A stretch of DNA of 64,000 nt from an uncultured Pelagibacteraceae bacterium. Lineage in GTDB: Bacteria > Pseudomonadota > Alphaproteobacteria > Pelagibacterales > Pelagibacteraceae. Location: positions 1 to 64,000 of the forward strand of contig CACGMC010000002.1 in assembly GCA_902574035.1 (NCBI GenBank), given 5' to 3'. Made by a program: the position numbers and the translations under genes. The notes below the pieces were generated by a model. The model was given only the letters and a program-made list of their open reading frames with translations, was not told the origin of the DNA and ran no database searches. Positions 23,683-33,170 of the stretch are shown here, in pieces. Positions within the stretch are counted from its first letter, which is position 1. Each line of letters opens with the position of its first letter.

Positions 23683-23718
23683 TTTTGAAATTTAAATTTC
23701 AAAATATTGTTAACAATA
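23683..23718. promoter_or_regulatory. Two abutting perfect palindromes in the aapJ leader
   Basis: A 22-bp perfect palindrome, TTTTGAAATTTAAATTTCAAAA at 23683-23704, is followed without a gap by the 14-bp palindrome TATTGTTAACAATA at 23705-23718. They end just before the GAGG ribosome site of aapJ. They could be operators for a dimeric regulator or, in RNA, two hairpins controlling translation or stability. The rest of this 190-bp interval is AT-rich with no gene that I can see. Confidence 0.5.
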
Positions 23719-23737
23719 AAATGAGGATATCATAAAT

Positions 23738-24784
23738 ATGATTAAATCAATTAAAACTTGGATTTTAGTTGGATTTGCATCTCTATTACTTGTGGCTTGT
23801 GGCCAAGGTGGAGGCGGTGCTGGTTCTAAAAAATCTAAGACTTTAGACAACACTAAGAAAGCTGGTTTTGTAAAATGTGGAGTTTCACAAGGACTTCCAG
23901 GGTTTTCAAATGCTGACGAAGCAGGAAACTGGACCGGCATAGATGTGGACGTATGTAGAGCTGTTGCAGCTGCTGTATTAGGCGATGCTGACAAAGTTAA
24001 ATATACTCCATTAAGTGCAAAAGAAAGATTTACCGCATTAACTTCAGGTGAAATCGATGTGCTTGCACGAAACACAACTTGGACATTATCAAGAGATGCT
24101 GACATTGGATTAACATTTGTTGGTGTAAACTTTTATGATGGTCAAGGTTTCATGGTAAGAAAAGCATCAGGAATCAATTCTGTAAATGATTTCAGAGACG
24201 GTATTTCTGCTTGTACAAATACAGGTACAACTACTGAGCTTAACATGAGAGACTTCTTTAATTCTAAAAACATTAAGTATGAACCAATCGCGTTTGAAAA
24301 AGCAGACGAAGTTGTTCAAGCTTATGATGCGGGAAGATGTGATACTTATACTACAGATAAATCTGGATTAGCTGCTCAAAGAACTAAGTTGAGTAACCCA
24401 GATGAGCATAAAGTATTACCAGAAACAATTTCAAAAGAACCATTGGGACCTGTTGTAAGACAAGGTGACTCTGTATGGGAAGATATTGTTAGATGGTCTC
24501 TAAACACTATGATCGAAGCAGAAGAGTACGGTGTTAATTCATCAAACGCTTCAAGCTTAAAAGACTCTGACAACCCAGCTATTAAAAGATTAGTTGGTGC
24601 TGAGGGTGAATTAGGTGCAGCTTTCGGTTTAGACAATGATTGGAGCTTAAGAATTATCGAGCAAGTTGGAAACTACGGTGAAAGCTATAAAAAACACATA
24701 GCAGACACAGGAATTTTACCAAACAGAGGTCCAAATGAGTTATGGACAAAAGGTGGAATTCTTTATGTACCACCAGCAAGATAA
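23738..24784 (+). CDS. aapJ: General L-amino acid ABC transporter substrate-binding protein AapJ
   Basis: This is a periplasmic binding protein of the polar amino acid family (AapJ/BztA group), 348 aa. The N-terminus has a signal peptide ending in a lipobox-like LLVACG, so it may be a lipoprotein, followed by a glycine-rich linker. Conserved regions are KAGFVKCGVSQGLPGFSNADEAGNWTGIDVDVCRAVAAAV, LSAKERFTALTSGEIDVLARNTTWTLSRD, and AYDAGRCDTYTTDKSGLAAQR. It is followed by a strong terminator and then the permease genes, the arrangement expected when the binding protein is made in excess. The leader carries two abutting palindromes. Confidence 0.95.
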   Translation: MIKSIKTWILVGFASLLLVACGQGGGGAGSKKSKTLDNTKKAGFVKCGVSQGLPGFSNADEAGNWTGIDVDVCRAVAAAVLGDADKVKYTPLSAKERFTALTSGEIDVLARNTTWTLSRDADIGLTFVGVNFYDGQGFMVRKASGINSVNDFRDGISACTNTGTTTELNMRDFFNSKNIKYEPIAFEKADEVVQAYDAGRCDTYTTDKSGLAAQRTKLSNPDEHKVLPETISKEPLGPVVRQGDSVWEDIVRWSLNTMIEAEEYGVNSSNASSLKDSDNPAIKRLVGAEGELGAAFGLDNDWSLRIIEQVGNYGESYKKHIADTGILPNRGPNELWTKGGILYVPPAR

Positions 24785-24800
24785 TTGCTAATTAAATTAA

Positions 24801-24831
24801 AAAGGGCTGGATTTATCCGGCCCTTTTTTTT
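24801..24831 (+). terminator. Intrinsic terminator between aapJ and aapQ
   Basis: AAAGGGCTGGAT-TT-ATCCGGCCCTTT forms a 12-pair stem (one T-G wobble) followed by a run of T. It lies 16 bp after the aapJ stop. Read-through would allow lower expression of aapQMP relative to aapJ. Confidence 0.92.
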
Positions 24832-24843
24832 ATTCTGAATAAA

Positions 24844-26022
24844 ATGAATTTTAAAAATCTTAAATTTAACCTAAGTAATAAAAACAAAGATTTAATACCT
24901 CAAATTTTAACAGTTGTATTTTTAATTTTAATTGTAATTTATTTTACTATTAACGCCCAAAGCAATATGGGAAACAGAGGGATTTCATTTGGATTTGGTT
25001 TTTTATCTCAAGAATCTTCTTTTGATATAACTTTTTCACTCATAGATTATGATGGATCTCACACATATGCTAGAGCGTTTTTGGTTGGCCTCTTAAATAC
25101 TATTTTAGTATCTGCAATAGGAATTTTCTTTGCAACGATCTTAGGGGTAACAATCGGTATAGCAAGACTTTCTCAAAATTATTTAGTAGCAAAATCAGCA
25201 GAATGGTATGTGGAAATATTTAGAAATATACCTTTAATACTACAAATTTTTTTCTGGTACTTTGCTGCCTTAAGGGCCTTGCCTTTAACAGTAGACTCAA
25301 TCAATTTTTATGACATTAGTTTTTTGAACGTAAAAGGATGGTACGTTCCAAAGTTTGTTTGGACAAACTTTTCTATATTTATTTACTCTATAATTTTTGC
25401 ATTTATTTTAATTTACTTTTTAGCTAAATATGCTCAAAAACAAAGGGATAAATTTGGCAAACAAATTCCAACATTGTATATATCAATTCTATTAATTATT
25501 GGTTTACCTTTTTTAACATTTTTAATTGGTGGAGTAAGTTTAACATTTGAAATTCCTGAATTAACTCAATTATCCAAAACTGTCTATGTATATCGAGGTG
25601 GAGTTAGTATTATCCCTGAATTAATTTCGTTAGCATTAGCTTTATCAATGTACACCGCAACTTTTATTGCTGAAAATGTCAGAGCGGGTATATTAGGAGT
25701 AAGCAAGGGTCAAAAAGAGGCCGCTGCCTCTATTGGATTAACCAAAGGACAGATTTTAAAACTTGTAGTAATGCCACAGGCTTTAAGAATTATAATTCCA
25801 CCTACTACTAACCAATATTTAAATTTGACCAAAAACTCATCTTTAGCGGCTGCTATAGCGTATCCAGATATTGTTTTAGTATTTGCGGGAACTGCATTGA
25901 TGCAAACTGGACGAGCAATTGAAATTATTTCAATTACAATGCTAACCTATTTATCATTAAGTCTTTCTATTTCAGTATTTATGAATTGGTATAATAAAAA
26001 AATGGCTATAAAGGAAAAATAA
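24844..26022 (+). CDS. aapQ: General L-amino acid ABC transporter permease AapQ
   Basis: The 392-aa inner-membrane permease is the AapQ/BztB type. It has a long N-terminal part and about eight hydrophobic segments. Characteristic regions are TILGVTIGIARLSQNYLVAKSAEWYVEIFRNIPLILQIFFWYF near residues 100-145 and the EAA loop AENVRAGILGVSKGQKEAAASIGLTKGQILKLVVMPQALRIIIPP near 280-325. It starts 12 bp after the terminator of aapJ, and its stop overlaps the ATG of aapM by one base. With AapM it forms the heterodimeric membrane channel for amino acids. Confidence 0.94.
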   Translation: MNFKNLKFNLSNKNKDLIPQILTVVFLILIVIYFTINAQSNMGNRGISFGFGFLSQESSFDITFSLIDYDGSHTYARAFLVGLLNTILVSAIGIFFATILGVTIGIARLSQNYLVAKSAEWYVEIFRNIPLILQIFFWYFAALRALPLTVDSINFYDISFLNVKGWYVPKFVWTNFSIFIYSIIFAFILIYFLAKYAQKQRDKFGKQIPTLYISILLIIGLPFLTFLIGGVSLTFEIPELTQLSKTVYVYRGGVSIIPELISLALALSMYTATFIAENVRAGILGVSKGQKEAAASIGLTKGQILKLVVMPQALRIIIPPTTNQYLNLTKNSSLAAAIAYPDIVLVFAGTALMQTGRAIEIISITMLTYLSLSLSISVFMNWYNKKMAIKEK

Positions 26023-27278
26023 TGAATCTATCAATGTTAAAATCTGACACCAAAAATTTAAATTCCTTCATTGCTGCTGGAAGCGCTCTTATATTTATTG
26101 GTTTTATAGACATTATTTTAAGTTCTTTTTTTAGTACAAACATTACTGCATTTTTACCTAACAAAATAAGTTATTTAACTCCTTTATTATTTGGATTATT
26201 CGGTCTTTATTTAATAAGAATTGAATTTAGTGGAAATAAACTACTTGATAAGGTTAATACAAATTTTAATTCATCTAATTTTAATGCATTATTAACTCTT
26301 CTTGTAATATTTGCTCTTATAAAATACGTCCCACCTTTGTTAAATTGGTTTGTGTTTGATGCTAATTTTGCAGGTAATACAAAAGAAGATTGCACTAGTG
26401 GCGGAGCATGCTGGGTATTTGTTAAAGTATGGTTAAACAGATTTGTTTATGGACTTTACCCTGATACGGAACAATGGCGTATAAACACAGCTTTTTTAAC
26501 ACTATTTTTACTTGTCGGAGCTTCATTTTTTGTTCCTCAAAAGTTTAAAAAATACATAATTATCTTTTTATTATTCGTATATCCAATAATTGGTCTTAAA
26601 CTTATATCAGGTGGAGATTTTGGCCTCAAATATGTTGAAACTGGCGCTTGGGGCGGACTTTCATTAACATTTATAGTTTCAGCATTTGCTTTGATACTTT
26701 GTTTTCCTATAGGAACAATTTTAGCATTAGGGAGAAGATCCAAGCTTCCTGCAATAAGATATACGTCTATAGGATTTATAGAGCTATGGAGAGGTGTTCC
26801 TTTAATCACAGTATTATTCATGTCAGCAGTAATGTTTCCAATGTTCTTACCGGACGGAACTTATGTAGATAAATTGATCAGAGTTTTAATAGCTATTACT
26901 TTATTTGAAGCTGCTTATATGGCTGAAGTTGTAAGAGGAGGGTTACAAGCTTTACCTAAAGGACAATATGAGGCTGCCAAATCACTAGGAATGGGTTATT
27001 GGAAAATGCATTTTTTAATAATTCTTCCTCAAGCTCTTAAATTGGTAATTCCAGGAATAGCCAATACATTTTTGGCATTAGTAAAAGATACTCCATTAAT
27101 ATTTGTTGTTGGTCTTTTAGAGCTAGCTGGTATGGTAAATTTAGCAAAAACTAATCCAAAATGGCTAGGAATGGCCATGGAAGGCTATGTATTTGCTGGT
27201 TTAGTATTTTGGGTAATATGTTATGTTATGAGTAGATATAGCCAAAATTTAGAAAAGAAATTAAAAACTGAGAGATAA
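26022..27278 (+). CDS. aapM: General L-amino acid ABC transporter permease AapM
   Basis: The 418-aa permease is the AapM/BztC partner of AapQ. About eight to nine hydrophobic segments are seen. The family signature IELWRGVPLITVLFMSAVMFPMFLPDG lies near residues 245-275, and the EAA loop AEVVRGGLQALPKGQYEAAKSLGMGYWKMHFLIILPQALKLVIP near 305-345. The first 200 residues are less conserved. The ATPase gene starts on the next base after the stop, indicating a single operon. Confidence 0.94.
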   Translation: MNLSMLKSDTKNLNSFIAAGSALIFIGFIDIILSSFFSTNITAFLPNKISYLTPLLFGLFGLYLIRIEFSGNKLLDKVNTNFNSSNFNALLTLLVIFALIKYVPPLLNWFVFDANFAGNTKEDCTSGGACWVFVKVWLNRFVYGLYPDTEQWRINTAFLTLFLLVGASFFVPQKFKKYIIIFLLFVYPIIGLKLISGGDFGLKYVETGAWGGLSLTFIVSAFALILCFPIGTILALGRRSKLPAIRYTSIGFIELWRGVPLITVLFMSAVMFPMFLPDGTYVDKLIRVLIAITLFEAAYMAEVVRGGLQALPKGQYEAAKSLGMGYWKMHFLIILPQALKLVIPGIANTFLALVKDTPLIFVVGLLELAGMVNLAKTNPKWLGMAMEGYVFAGLVFWVICYVMSRYSQNLEKKLKTER

Positions 27279-28010
27279 ATGAGTAAAATTATTGAATTAA
27301 AAAATGTAAATAAATGGTTTGATAAATTTCAAGCTCTTAAAGATATTAATCTTGAAGTAAATCAACAAGAAAGAATAGTGATATGTGGACCATCAGGATC
27401 TGGAAAATCTACTTTGATAAGATGCATCAATAGGCTAGAAGAACATCAAGATGGTCAAATTGTTGTAGATGGAAAAGAAATTTCAGAAAACACAAAAGAT
27501 CTTGAAAAAATTCGTGCTGAAGTTGGAATGGTTTTTCAACAATTCAATTTATTTCCTCACTTATCAATTCTTGATAATTGCACGTTAGCTCCTATCTGGG
27601 TAAAAAAAATGCCAAAAAAAGATGCAGAAGCTTTAGCAATGAAAAATCTTGAAAGAGTTCAAATTGCCGATCAAGCGAAAAAATTTCCTGGACAATTATC
27701 AGGTGGACAACAACAAAGATCCGCTCTTGCAAGAGCACTTTGTATGGAACCAAAAATCATGTTGTTCGATGAACCTACATCAGCTTTAGATCCAGAAATG
27801 ATCAAAGAAGTTTTAGATGCTATGGTAGATCTAGCTAAAGCAGGGATGACGATGATAGTTGTAACACATGAAATGGGTTTTGCTAAAGAAGTAGCTGATA
27901 ACATGATTTTTATGGATCAAGGTCAAATTGTAGAAAAAGCAAAAACAAAAGATTTTTTTGAAAATCCTAAATCTGACAGAACAAAATTATTTTTGAGTCA
28001 AATTCTATAA
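27279..28010 (+). CDS. aapP: General L-amino acid ABC transporter ATP-binding protein AapP
   Basis: The 243-aa ATPase energises AapQM. Walker A is GPSGSGKST near residue 38, Q-loop [11 protein letters not shown], the signature [15 protein letters not shown] near 140, Walker [16 protein letters not shown], and switch His in [14 protein letters not shown]. It is the typical polar amino acid family length. The stop overlaps the end of the convergent cysK-like gene by 6 bp, with no separate terminator visible for either. Confidence 0.96.
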   Translation: MSKIIELKNVNKWFDKFQALKDINLEVNQQERIVICGPSGSGKSTLIRCINRLEEHQDGQIVVDGKEISENTKDLEKIRAEVGMVFQQFNLFPHLSILDNCTLAPIWVKKMPKKDAEALAMKNLERVQIADQAKKFPGQLSGGQQQRSALARALCMEPKIMLFDEPTSALDPEMIKEVLDAMVDLAKAGMTMIVVTHEMGFAKEVADNMIFMDQGQIVEKAKTKDFFENPKSDRTKLFLSQIL

Positions 28011-29000
28011 CCAGTTCGGTACTGGTAAATTATTACTTTTTAAAAAATCTTTATTAAAAATTTTACTGGCGTAGCGCCTACCATCATCACATAAAATGGT
28101 TACTATTGTTTTACCTTTACCAAGTTTTTTAGCCAATTTAATGGCTCCAGCTATATTTATTCCAGATGAGCCCCCAAGAACGATATTTTGTTTTTCAATT
28201 AAATTATAAACTATATTTAATGCCTCGGTGTCATTAGTTTGAAATGCATCATCGATAATAGCCTTTTCAAAATTTTTAGTTATTCTACCGGTACCTATTC
28301 CTTCAGTAATGGAACTTCCTACGCTTTCTAATTTTTTATTTTTAACATATGAGTATAGAGAGGATCCCATTGGATCTGATAAAGCAATTTGAATATCTTT
28401 GTTTTTGTTTTTTAAACCTATAGAGACTCCTGCAAGAGTACCGCCAGTTCCAACAGCACATGTAAAACCATCTATCTTACCCGAAGTTTGAGACCATATT
28501 TCATTAGCGGTTGTTTCAATATGTGCATCAGTATTTACTGTATTGTCAAATTGATTACCCCATACCACACCAAAATTATGTGATTTAGATAATTCTTCAG
28601 CAATTTTTTTTGATTGCTTTATATAATTATTTGGATTTGAGTAGGGAACTGCATCAACTTCTATTAATTCAGCACCTAATTTTTTTAATGTTTCTTTTTT
28701 CTCAATTGATTGAGTTTTTGGTATAACAATTTTTAAGCTCAATCCAAACTCTTTACAAACTACTGCCAAACCTATCCCGGTATTTCCTGCAGTTCCTTCG
28801 ACTACAATACCTCCTTTTTCAATCATTTTATTTTTAATCGCATTTTTTACTATATAAAGTGCGGCGCGATCTTTTACTGACTCTCCAGGATTGAAATATT
28901 CAGCCTTTCCATAAATATTACATTCTGTTAATTCTGAAACTTGTTTTAGTTTAATTAATGGTGTATTACCGATTAGATTAATTATATTTGATGTTTCCAT
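28005..29000 (-). CDS. Cysteine synthase-like PLP enzyme (CysK family)
   Basis: This fold-type II PLP enzyme of 331 aa resembles O-acetylserine sulfhydrylases. The PLP lysine is in [15 protein letters not shown] near residue 43. The substrate loop is [15 protein letters not shown] near 70, and the phosphate-binding glycine loop is [10 protein letters not shown] near 180. The C-terminal [17 protein letters not shown] contains the serine that contacts the PLP ring nitrogen. It probably makes cysteine from O-acetylserine and sulfide; other members use different beta-substituted alanines. It converges on aapP and is divergent from the exported protein gene at 29013 across 12 bp. Confidence 0.88.
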   Translation of the reverse strand: METSNIINLIGNTPLIKLKQVSELTECNIYGKAEYFNPGESVKDRAALYIVKNAIKNKMIEKGGIVVEGTAGNTGIGLAVVCKEFGLSLKIVIPKTQSIEKKETLKKLGAELIEVDAVPYSNPNNYIKQSKKIAEELSKSHNFGVVWGNQFDNTVNTDAHIETTANEIWSQTSGKIDGFTCAVGTGGTLAGVSIGLKNKNKDIQIALSDPMGSSLYSYVKNKKLESVGSSITEGIGTGRITKNFEKAIIDDAFQTNDTEALNIVYNLIEKQNIVLGGSSGINIAGAIKLAKKLGKGKTIVTILCDDGRRYASKIFNKDFLKSNNLPVPNWL

Positions 29001-29012
29001 GACAAAAATTAT

Positions 29013-29696
29013 ATGAAAAAAATTTTAGTTGCAATTATTTTATACTTTTTTTTTAATGTTAATTCATTTAGTCATTTACAACATTATTCTGATTTAAAGT
29101 ATTTAGAGTATGATCTTTATAGAAATAATAGCCTAATAGGGTCACACAAATATCAATTCATTAGAAAAGGCGACAATTTATCCGTCAAAAGTGTAGTTAA
29201 TTTTAAAATTACTAAACTAGGAGTAGATTTGTATAAGTATTTTGCAGAAAGCACAGAAAATTATCATAAAAACGTGTTTGAATCGTTTAATTCAACCACA
29301 GTTCAAAATAAAAAAAATAAATACGTTAAAATAAAATCAAATGCTACAGAAAAAAAATTAATTATAGACGGATCATCATATAAAGGTGATGCAGATATTA
29401 ATTTTATGGTTGGTACTTGGTGGAATCATGAAATAGTGAAAGCTAAAGCACAAATAAGCGCTATATCAGGTAGAATTATAGAACAGAAAGTTATTTTTTT
29501 AGGAAAAAAACAAATTGTAATTAATGATAAAACTTACGAAGCTTTACATTTTAAATTTTTATCATCTGACGAAACTCTTCCAGACAATAAAAAGCTAAAT
29601 ACAGATATTTGGTATGATGCAGAAACTTTAATTTGGTTAAAAGCTCAATTTATAAAACAAGGAAATTGGGAGTATAGATTAAAAAAACTTAATTAA
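29013..29696 (+). CDS. Exported protein, DUF6134-like
   Basis: The 227-aa protein has a clear signal peptide (MKKILVAIILYFFFNVNSFS) and a mature region rich in beta-type sequence, beginning YLEYDLYRNNSLIGSHKYQF. The stretch DINFMVGTWWNH near residue 130 and the end DIWYDAETLIWLKAQFIKQGNWEYRL resemble a group of alphaproteobacterial DUF6134-type proteins. That family match is tentative. Its role is unknown; a periplasmic lipid- or wall-associated function is only a guess from the fold type. It stands alone between cysK-like and an XRE regulator. Confidence 0.6.
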   Translation: MKKILVAIILYFFFNVNSFSHLQHYSDLKYLEYDLYRNNSLIGSHKYQFIRKGDNLSVKSVVNFKITKLGVDLYKYFAESTENYHKNVFESFNSTTVQNKKNKYVKIKSNATEKKLIIDGSSYKGDADINFMVGTWWNHEIVKAKAQISAISGRIIEQKVIFLGKKQIVINDKTYEALHFKFLSSDETLPDNKKLNTDIWYDAETLIWLKAQFIKQGNWEYRLKKLN

Positions 29697-29859
29697 TTTG
29701 TATTTTTAGCTGTCTTTTTTAAGGATATGTCAATAGTGTTTTTATGTTTTTTTTGCATTTTAGACCCTTAAAAACCTCAAAAAAAAATGAACCCAAGTTG
29801 ATCTTTGCTGTTGCATAAATACATAAATTAATGTTGAATATTTGAAATTGGGAGATGGG

Positions 29860-30225
29860 ATGGAAGAGAATTTTAACTTACATTTAGGTAAAAAACTTAG
29901 AATGAGACGCCTATCTTTAGGTTTAACTCAAACAAAAGTAGCAGAGGCAATTAACGTAACTTTCCAACAAATACAAAAATACGAAAAAGGCACTAATGGA
30001 GTAAGCTCAAATAGATTAATGCAACTTTCAAATTATTTAAAAGTGCCAATAACTTATTTTTTTGAAGATTTTAGAAACTTTAACGATATTAAGAATACTC
30101 AAGATGAGAGTGACGATCTAAATTATTCTTTTTTAAGCAAAACTTTTTCATCACTATCTAAAACACAAAAAGAAAAAATACTTCAAATATTGAAAAATAC
30201 TGTTTCTTTGGAAAAAACCGGTTAA
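29860..30225 (+). CDS. XRE-family helix-turn-helix regulator
   Basis: The 121-aa protein has one Cro/C1-type HTH: LGKKLRMRRLSLGLTQTKVAEAINVTFQQIQKYEKGTNGVSSNRLMQLSNYLKVPITYFF at about residues 8-66. An acidic C-terminal tail of some 50 residues follows. The track begins at a TTG (29842), but the ATG at 29860 is preceded by GGGAG at good spacing and is the better start. Similar single-HTH proteins of about 130 residues are common in alphaproteobacteria as regulators. The target is unknown. A 163-bp leader upstream is AT-rich, and I see no gene in it. Confidence 0.85.
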   Translation: MEENFNLHLGKKLRMRRLSLGLTQTKVAEAINVTFQQIQKYEKGTNGVSSNRLMQLSNYLKVPITYFFEDFRNFNDIKNTQDESDDLNYSFLSKTFSSLSKTQKEKILQILKNTVSLEKTG

Positions 30226-30301
30226 TGGCTCCTCGGGCAGGACTCGAACCTGCGACCAATTGATTAACAGTCAACTGCTCTACCAACTGAGCTACCGAGG
30301 A
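30226..30301 (-). tRNA. tRNA-Asn (GUU)
   Basis: On the minus strand the cloverleaf is complete: acceptor TCCTCGG/CCGAGGA, D-arm GCTC/GAGC, anticodon stem TTGA(C)/(G)TCAA region with loop CTGTTAA giving anticodon GTT, T-arm GCAGG-TTCGAGT-CCTGC, and encoded CCA. It directly abuts the end of the XRE regulator gene, in the opposite direction, and precedes tRNA-Cys in map order. Confidence 0.96.
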
Positions 30302-30348
30302 ATGAAAAATACCATACTTTTTTTAAAATAATAAAACAACCAATTTAT

Positions 30349-30422
30349 TGGAGGCCACGCCCAGAATCGAACTGGGATAAAAGGATTTGCAATCCTCTGC
30401 GTAACCATTCCGCCACGTGGCC
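30349..30422 (-). tRNA. tRNA-Cys (GCA)
   Basis: On the minus strand: acceptor GGCCACG/CGTGGCC, anticodon stem GGATT-GCA-AATCC, T-arm CCCAG-TTCGATT-CTGGG, discriminator T typical of tRNA-Cys, and encoded CCA. It lies 47 bp from tRNA-Asn on the same strand and the two may be co-transcribed. The ORF at 30323-30544 is a shadow of this gene. The 98 bp between it and valS hold no gene I can see. Confidence 0.96.
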
Positions 30423-30520
30423 AATAATGCTTCTTTTAAATCATTTAATAGCTTCAATAAAGCAAAATCTAACTCTTTTAGGTTTTTGTTCATTTGATAT
30501 AAACTATATAAATCATAATA

Positions 30521-33169
30521 ATGGAATTTAAAAAATATAATCATTTAGAAGAGGAAAAAAAAATCTCAGATTTTTGGATAAAAAAAGGTTTATTTAAACC
30601 AAAGAAATCTAAGTTTAAAAAATCTTTTTCAGTAGTTATCCCTCCCCCTAATATAACTGGAAGATTACATATGGGACATGCATTAAATAATAGTTTGCAA
30701 GATGTTCTTGTTAGATATTACAGAATGAAAGGTTTTGAAACTTTGTGGCAACCAGGAACTGATCACGCGGGTATAGCTACCCAAGCTGTTGTAGAAAAAA
30801 ATCTTCAAAAAAACGGAATTAATAAAGTAAATTTAGGAAGAGAAAAGTTTATTGAAAAAGTTTGGGAATGGAAAGAGGAGTCTGGCGGTATCATTTTAGA
30901 ACAACTTAAAAAATTGGGTTGTTCTTGTGATTGGTCTAGAACAAGATTTACAATGGATAAAGATCTATCTAAAGCCGTTATAAAAGTATTTGTTAATTTA
31001 TATAATGATAAATTTATTTATAAGGATAAAAAATTAGTAAACTGGGACACTAATCTTCAAACTGCTATTTCTGATTTAGAGGTAATTCAAAAAGAAGTTC
31101 AGTCCCAACTGTATTATATTGACTATAATATAGAAGACTCCGAAGCAAAAATTACAATAGCAACCACTAGACCTGAAACCATGATGGGTGATACAGCAAT
31201 AGCTGTTAATCCAAAAGACCCAAGATACAAACATTTAATAGGTAAAAATGTTAAAATTCCAATAGTTAACAGAATAATTAAAATAATTTCAGACCATTAT
31301 GCAGATCCTGAGCAAGGATCTGGCGCTGTCAAAATAACTCCTGCACACGATTTTAACGATTACGAAGTAGGAAAAAGAAATAAATTAGAAATAATTAATA
31401 TTTTTGAGAAAAATGGAAAAATTAATAAAAACGGTATTCAAGAATTAATTGGTTTAGATAGATTTGAAGCTAGAAAACTTTTACTAAAAAAATTGAAAGA
31501 AAATGGAAATCTTGTAAAAATTGAGTCTATTAAAAATAAAGTTCCTTTCGGTGATAGATCAAATTCCATCATCGAACCACTTTTGACAGAGCAATGGTTT
31601 GTCAACGCTAAGAAATTGTCAAAAAAACCTATCCAAATAGTAAGTGATGGAAAGACATCTTTTTTTCCTAAAAATTGGACCAAGATATTTTTCCAATGGA
31701 TGAAAAATATTGAACCATGGTGTATTTCTCGTCAAATTTGGTGGGGGCACAGAATCCCAGCTTGGTATGACCAAAATAAAAACTTGTATGTTGCTGAAAA
31801 TGAAAAAGCAGCATTAGTTTTAGCTAGGAAGAAAAATAAAAAAAATGAACTTAAATTAATACAGGAAACAGATGTATTGGATACTTGGTTTTCATCTGCA
31901 CTATGGCCTTTTGCAACATTAGGATGGCCATCTCGAACAAAAGAACTTTCTAAATTTTATCCCACATCTGTTTTAGTGACAGGATTTGATATAATTTTCT
32001 TTTGGGTAGCTAGAATGTTAATGATGGGTAATCATTTTAATAAGCTTACACCTTTTAAAAAAGTCTATGTTCATGCCTTAGTCAGAGATGAAAAAGGTCA
32101 GAAAATGTCAAAATCAAAAGGGAATGTAATTGATCCTCTCGATTTAATTAAAGAATACGGAGCTGATAGTTTAAGATTTACTTTAATTTCTATGGCCTCA
32201 CCAGGAAGAGATGTAAAGTTAGCCAAAGAAAGAGTTGTAGGCAATAGAAACTTTATAACAAAAATTTGGAGTGCTAATAACTTCTTAAAAATAAATAATT
32301 GTAAATTGAATAAAAAGACAAATTTAAATTCAATTAAACTACCAATAAATCAATGGATATATAAAGAGTTTATGTATACACAGAGTATTGTTTCAGAAAA
32401 TATTGAAAATTTCAGGTTTGATGAAGCGGCAAAAAAAGCTTATCAATTTGTTTGGCATTTATATTGCGATTGGTATTTAGAGTTTTTAAAGCCAATTTTT
32501 AATTCTAAAAATAAGCCAATGATACAAGAAGCAAGATTTTTCTCATCATTTATGATGGCTAACATTCTCAAAATACTTCATCCTTTTATACCTTTTTTTA
32601 CAGAAGCTGTATGGTCAAAAAATAAATACAAGTCATATTTTAAAAATAATCTTGTATTATCTTCTTGGCCGAATTTGAAAAACATTAAAAGATTTAATAA
32701 AAATCAAACTGACGTAAATAATATTATTGAATTAATCTCTAATATTAGATCCACCAAAGCTGAACTGAAAATTGCACCTAAATTGTTTTGTGATTTATCT
32801 ATTCCCGAGAAGTCAGACAAATTAAACAAACTAATTTATAATAATTTAGATCTGATTAAACAAGGAGGAAGAGTTAATAGTATTGTTAAATCAAAAGTAA
32901 ATAAGAAAAATTCCATTGATATTTTGGTATTAAAAGAAAGGTTTACACTTAAATTTCATGAAGATGTTGATTTAGCCTCACAAAAAGGAAGACTTTCTCA
33001 AAAAATAGAAAATATAAAAAAAGAACTTAATGTTCTCAATAATAAGCTTAAAAATAAGGCTTATTTAAAGAATGCACCAAAAGAAATAGTTCAAAATGAT
33101 AAAAATTTGGTTAAAGAATTAACTATTGAAGATGAAAAATTAAGAAGTATTGTATCAAGTATTAATTAA
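30521..33169 (+). CDS. valS: Valyl-tRNA synthetase
   Basis: The 882-aa class I synthetase charges tRNA-Val. The HIGH motif appears as RLHMGHALN near residue 47, and the KMSKS motif as [14 protein letters not shown] near residue 530. The editing domain shows [18 protein letters not shown] near 215. The C-terminal coiled-coil arm is present ([24 protein letters not shown] near residues 820-850). Length is at the short end for bacterial ValRS, fitting a streamlined genome. ilvD begins 1 bp after its stop, so valine charging and branched-chain synthesis genes are adjacent. Confidence 0.97.
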   Translation: MEFKKYNHLEEEKKISDFWIKKGLFKPKKSKFKKSFSVVIPPPNITGRLHMGHALNNSLQDVLVRYYRMKGFETLWQPGTDHAGIATQAVVEKNLQKNGINKVNLGREKFIEKVWEWKEESGGIILEQLKKLGCSCDWSRTRFTMDKDLSKAVIKVFVNLYNDKFIYKDKKLVNWDTNLQTAISDLEVIQKEVQSQLYYIDYNIEDSEAKITIATTRPETMMGDTAIAVNPKDPRYKHLIGKNVKIPIVNRIIKIISDHYADPEQGSGAVKITPAHDFNDYEVGKRNKLEIINIFEKNGKINKNGIQELIGLDRFEARKLLLKKLKENGNLVKIESIKNKVPFGDRSNSIIEPLLTEQWFVNAKKLSKKPIQIVSDGKTSFFPKNWTKIFFQWMKNIEPWCISRQIWWGHRIPAWYDQNKNLYVAENEKAALVLARKKNKKNELKLIQETDVLDTWFSSALWPFATLGWPSRTKELSKFYPTSVLVTGFDIIFFWVARMLMMGNHFNKLTPFKKVYVHALVRDEKGQKMSKSKGNVIDPLDLIKEYGADSLRFTLISMASPGRDVKLAKERVVGNRNFITKIWSANNFLKINNCKLNKKTNLNSIKLPINQWIYKEFMYTQSIVSENIENFRFDEAAKKAYQFVWHLYCDWYLEFLKPIFNSKNKPMIQEARFFSSFMMANILKILHPFIPFFTEAVWSKNKYKSYFKNNLVLSSWPNLKNIKRFNKNQTDVNNIIELISNIRSTKAELKIAPKLFCDLSIPEKSDKLNKLIYNNLDLIKQGGRVNSIVKSKVNKKNSIDILVLKERFTLKFHEDVDLASQKGRLSQKIENIKKELNVLNNKLKNKAYLKNAPKEIVQNDKNLVKELTIEDEKLRSIVSSIN

Positions 33170-33170
33170 A

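Noticed and set aside
29727-29771. Very short ORF (MSIVFLCFFCILDP) in the leader before the XRE regulator
   Set aside because: At 14 codons it could arise by chance in AT-rich DNA, and there is no run of one amino acid or hairpin to suggest an attenuator.
30323-30544. 73-aa minus-strand ORF
   Set aside because: It covers tRNA-Cys and the start of valS and has no family features.
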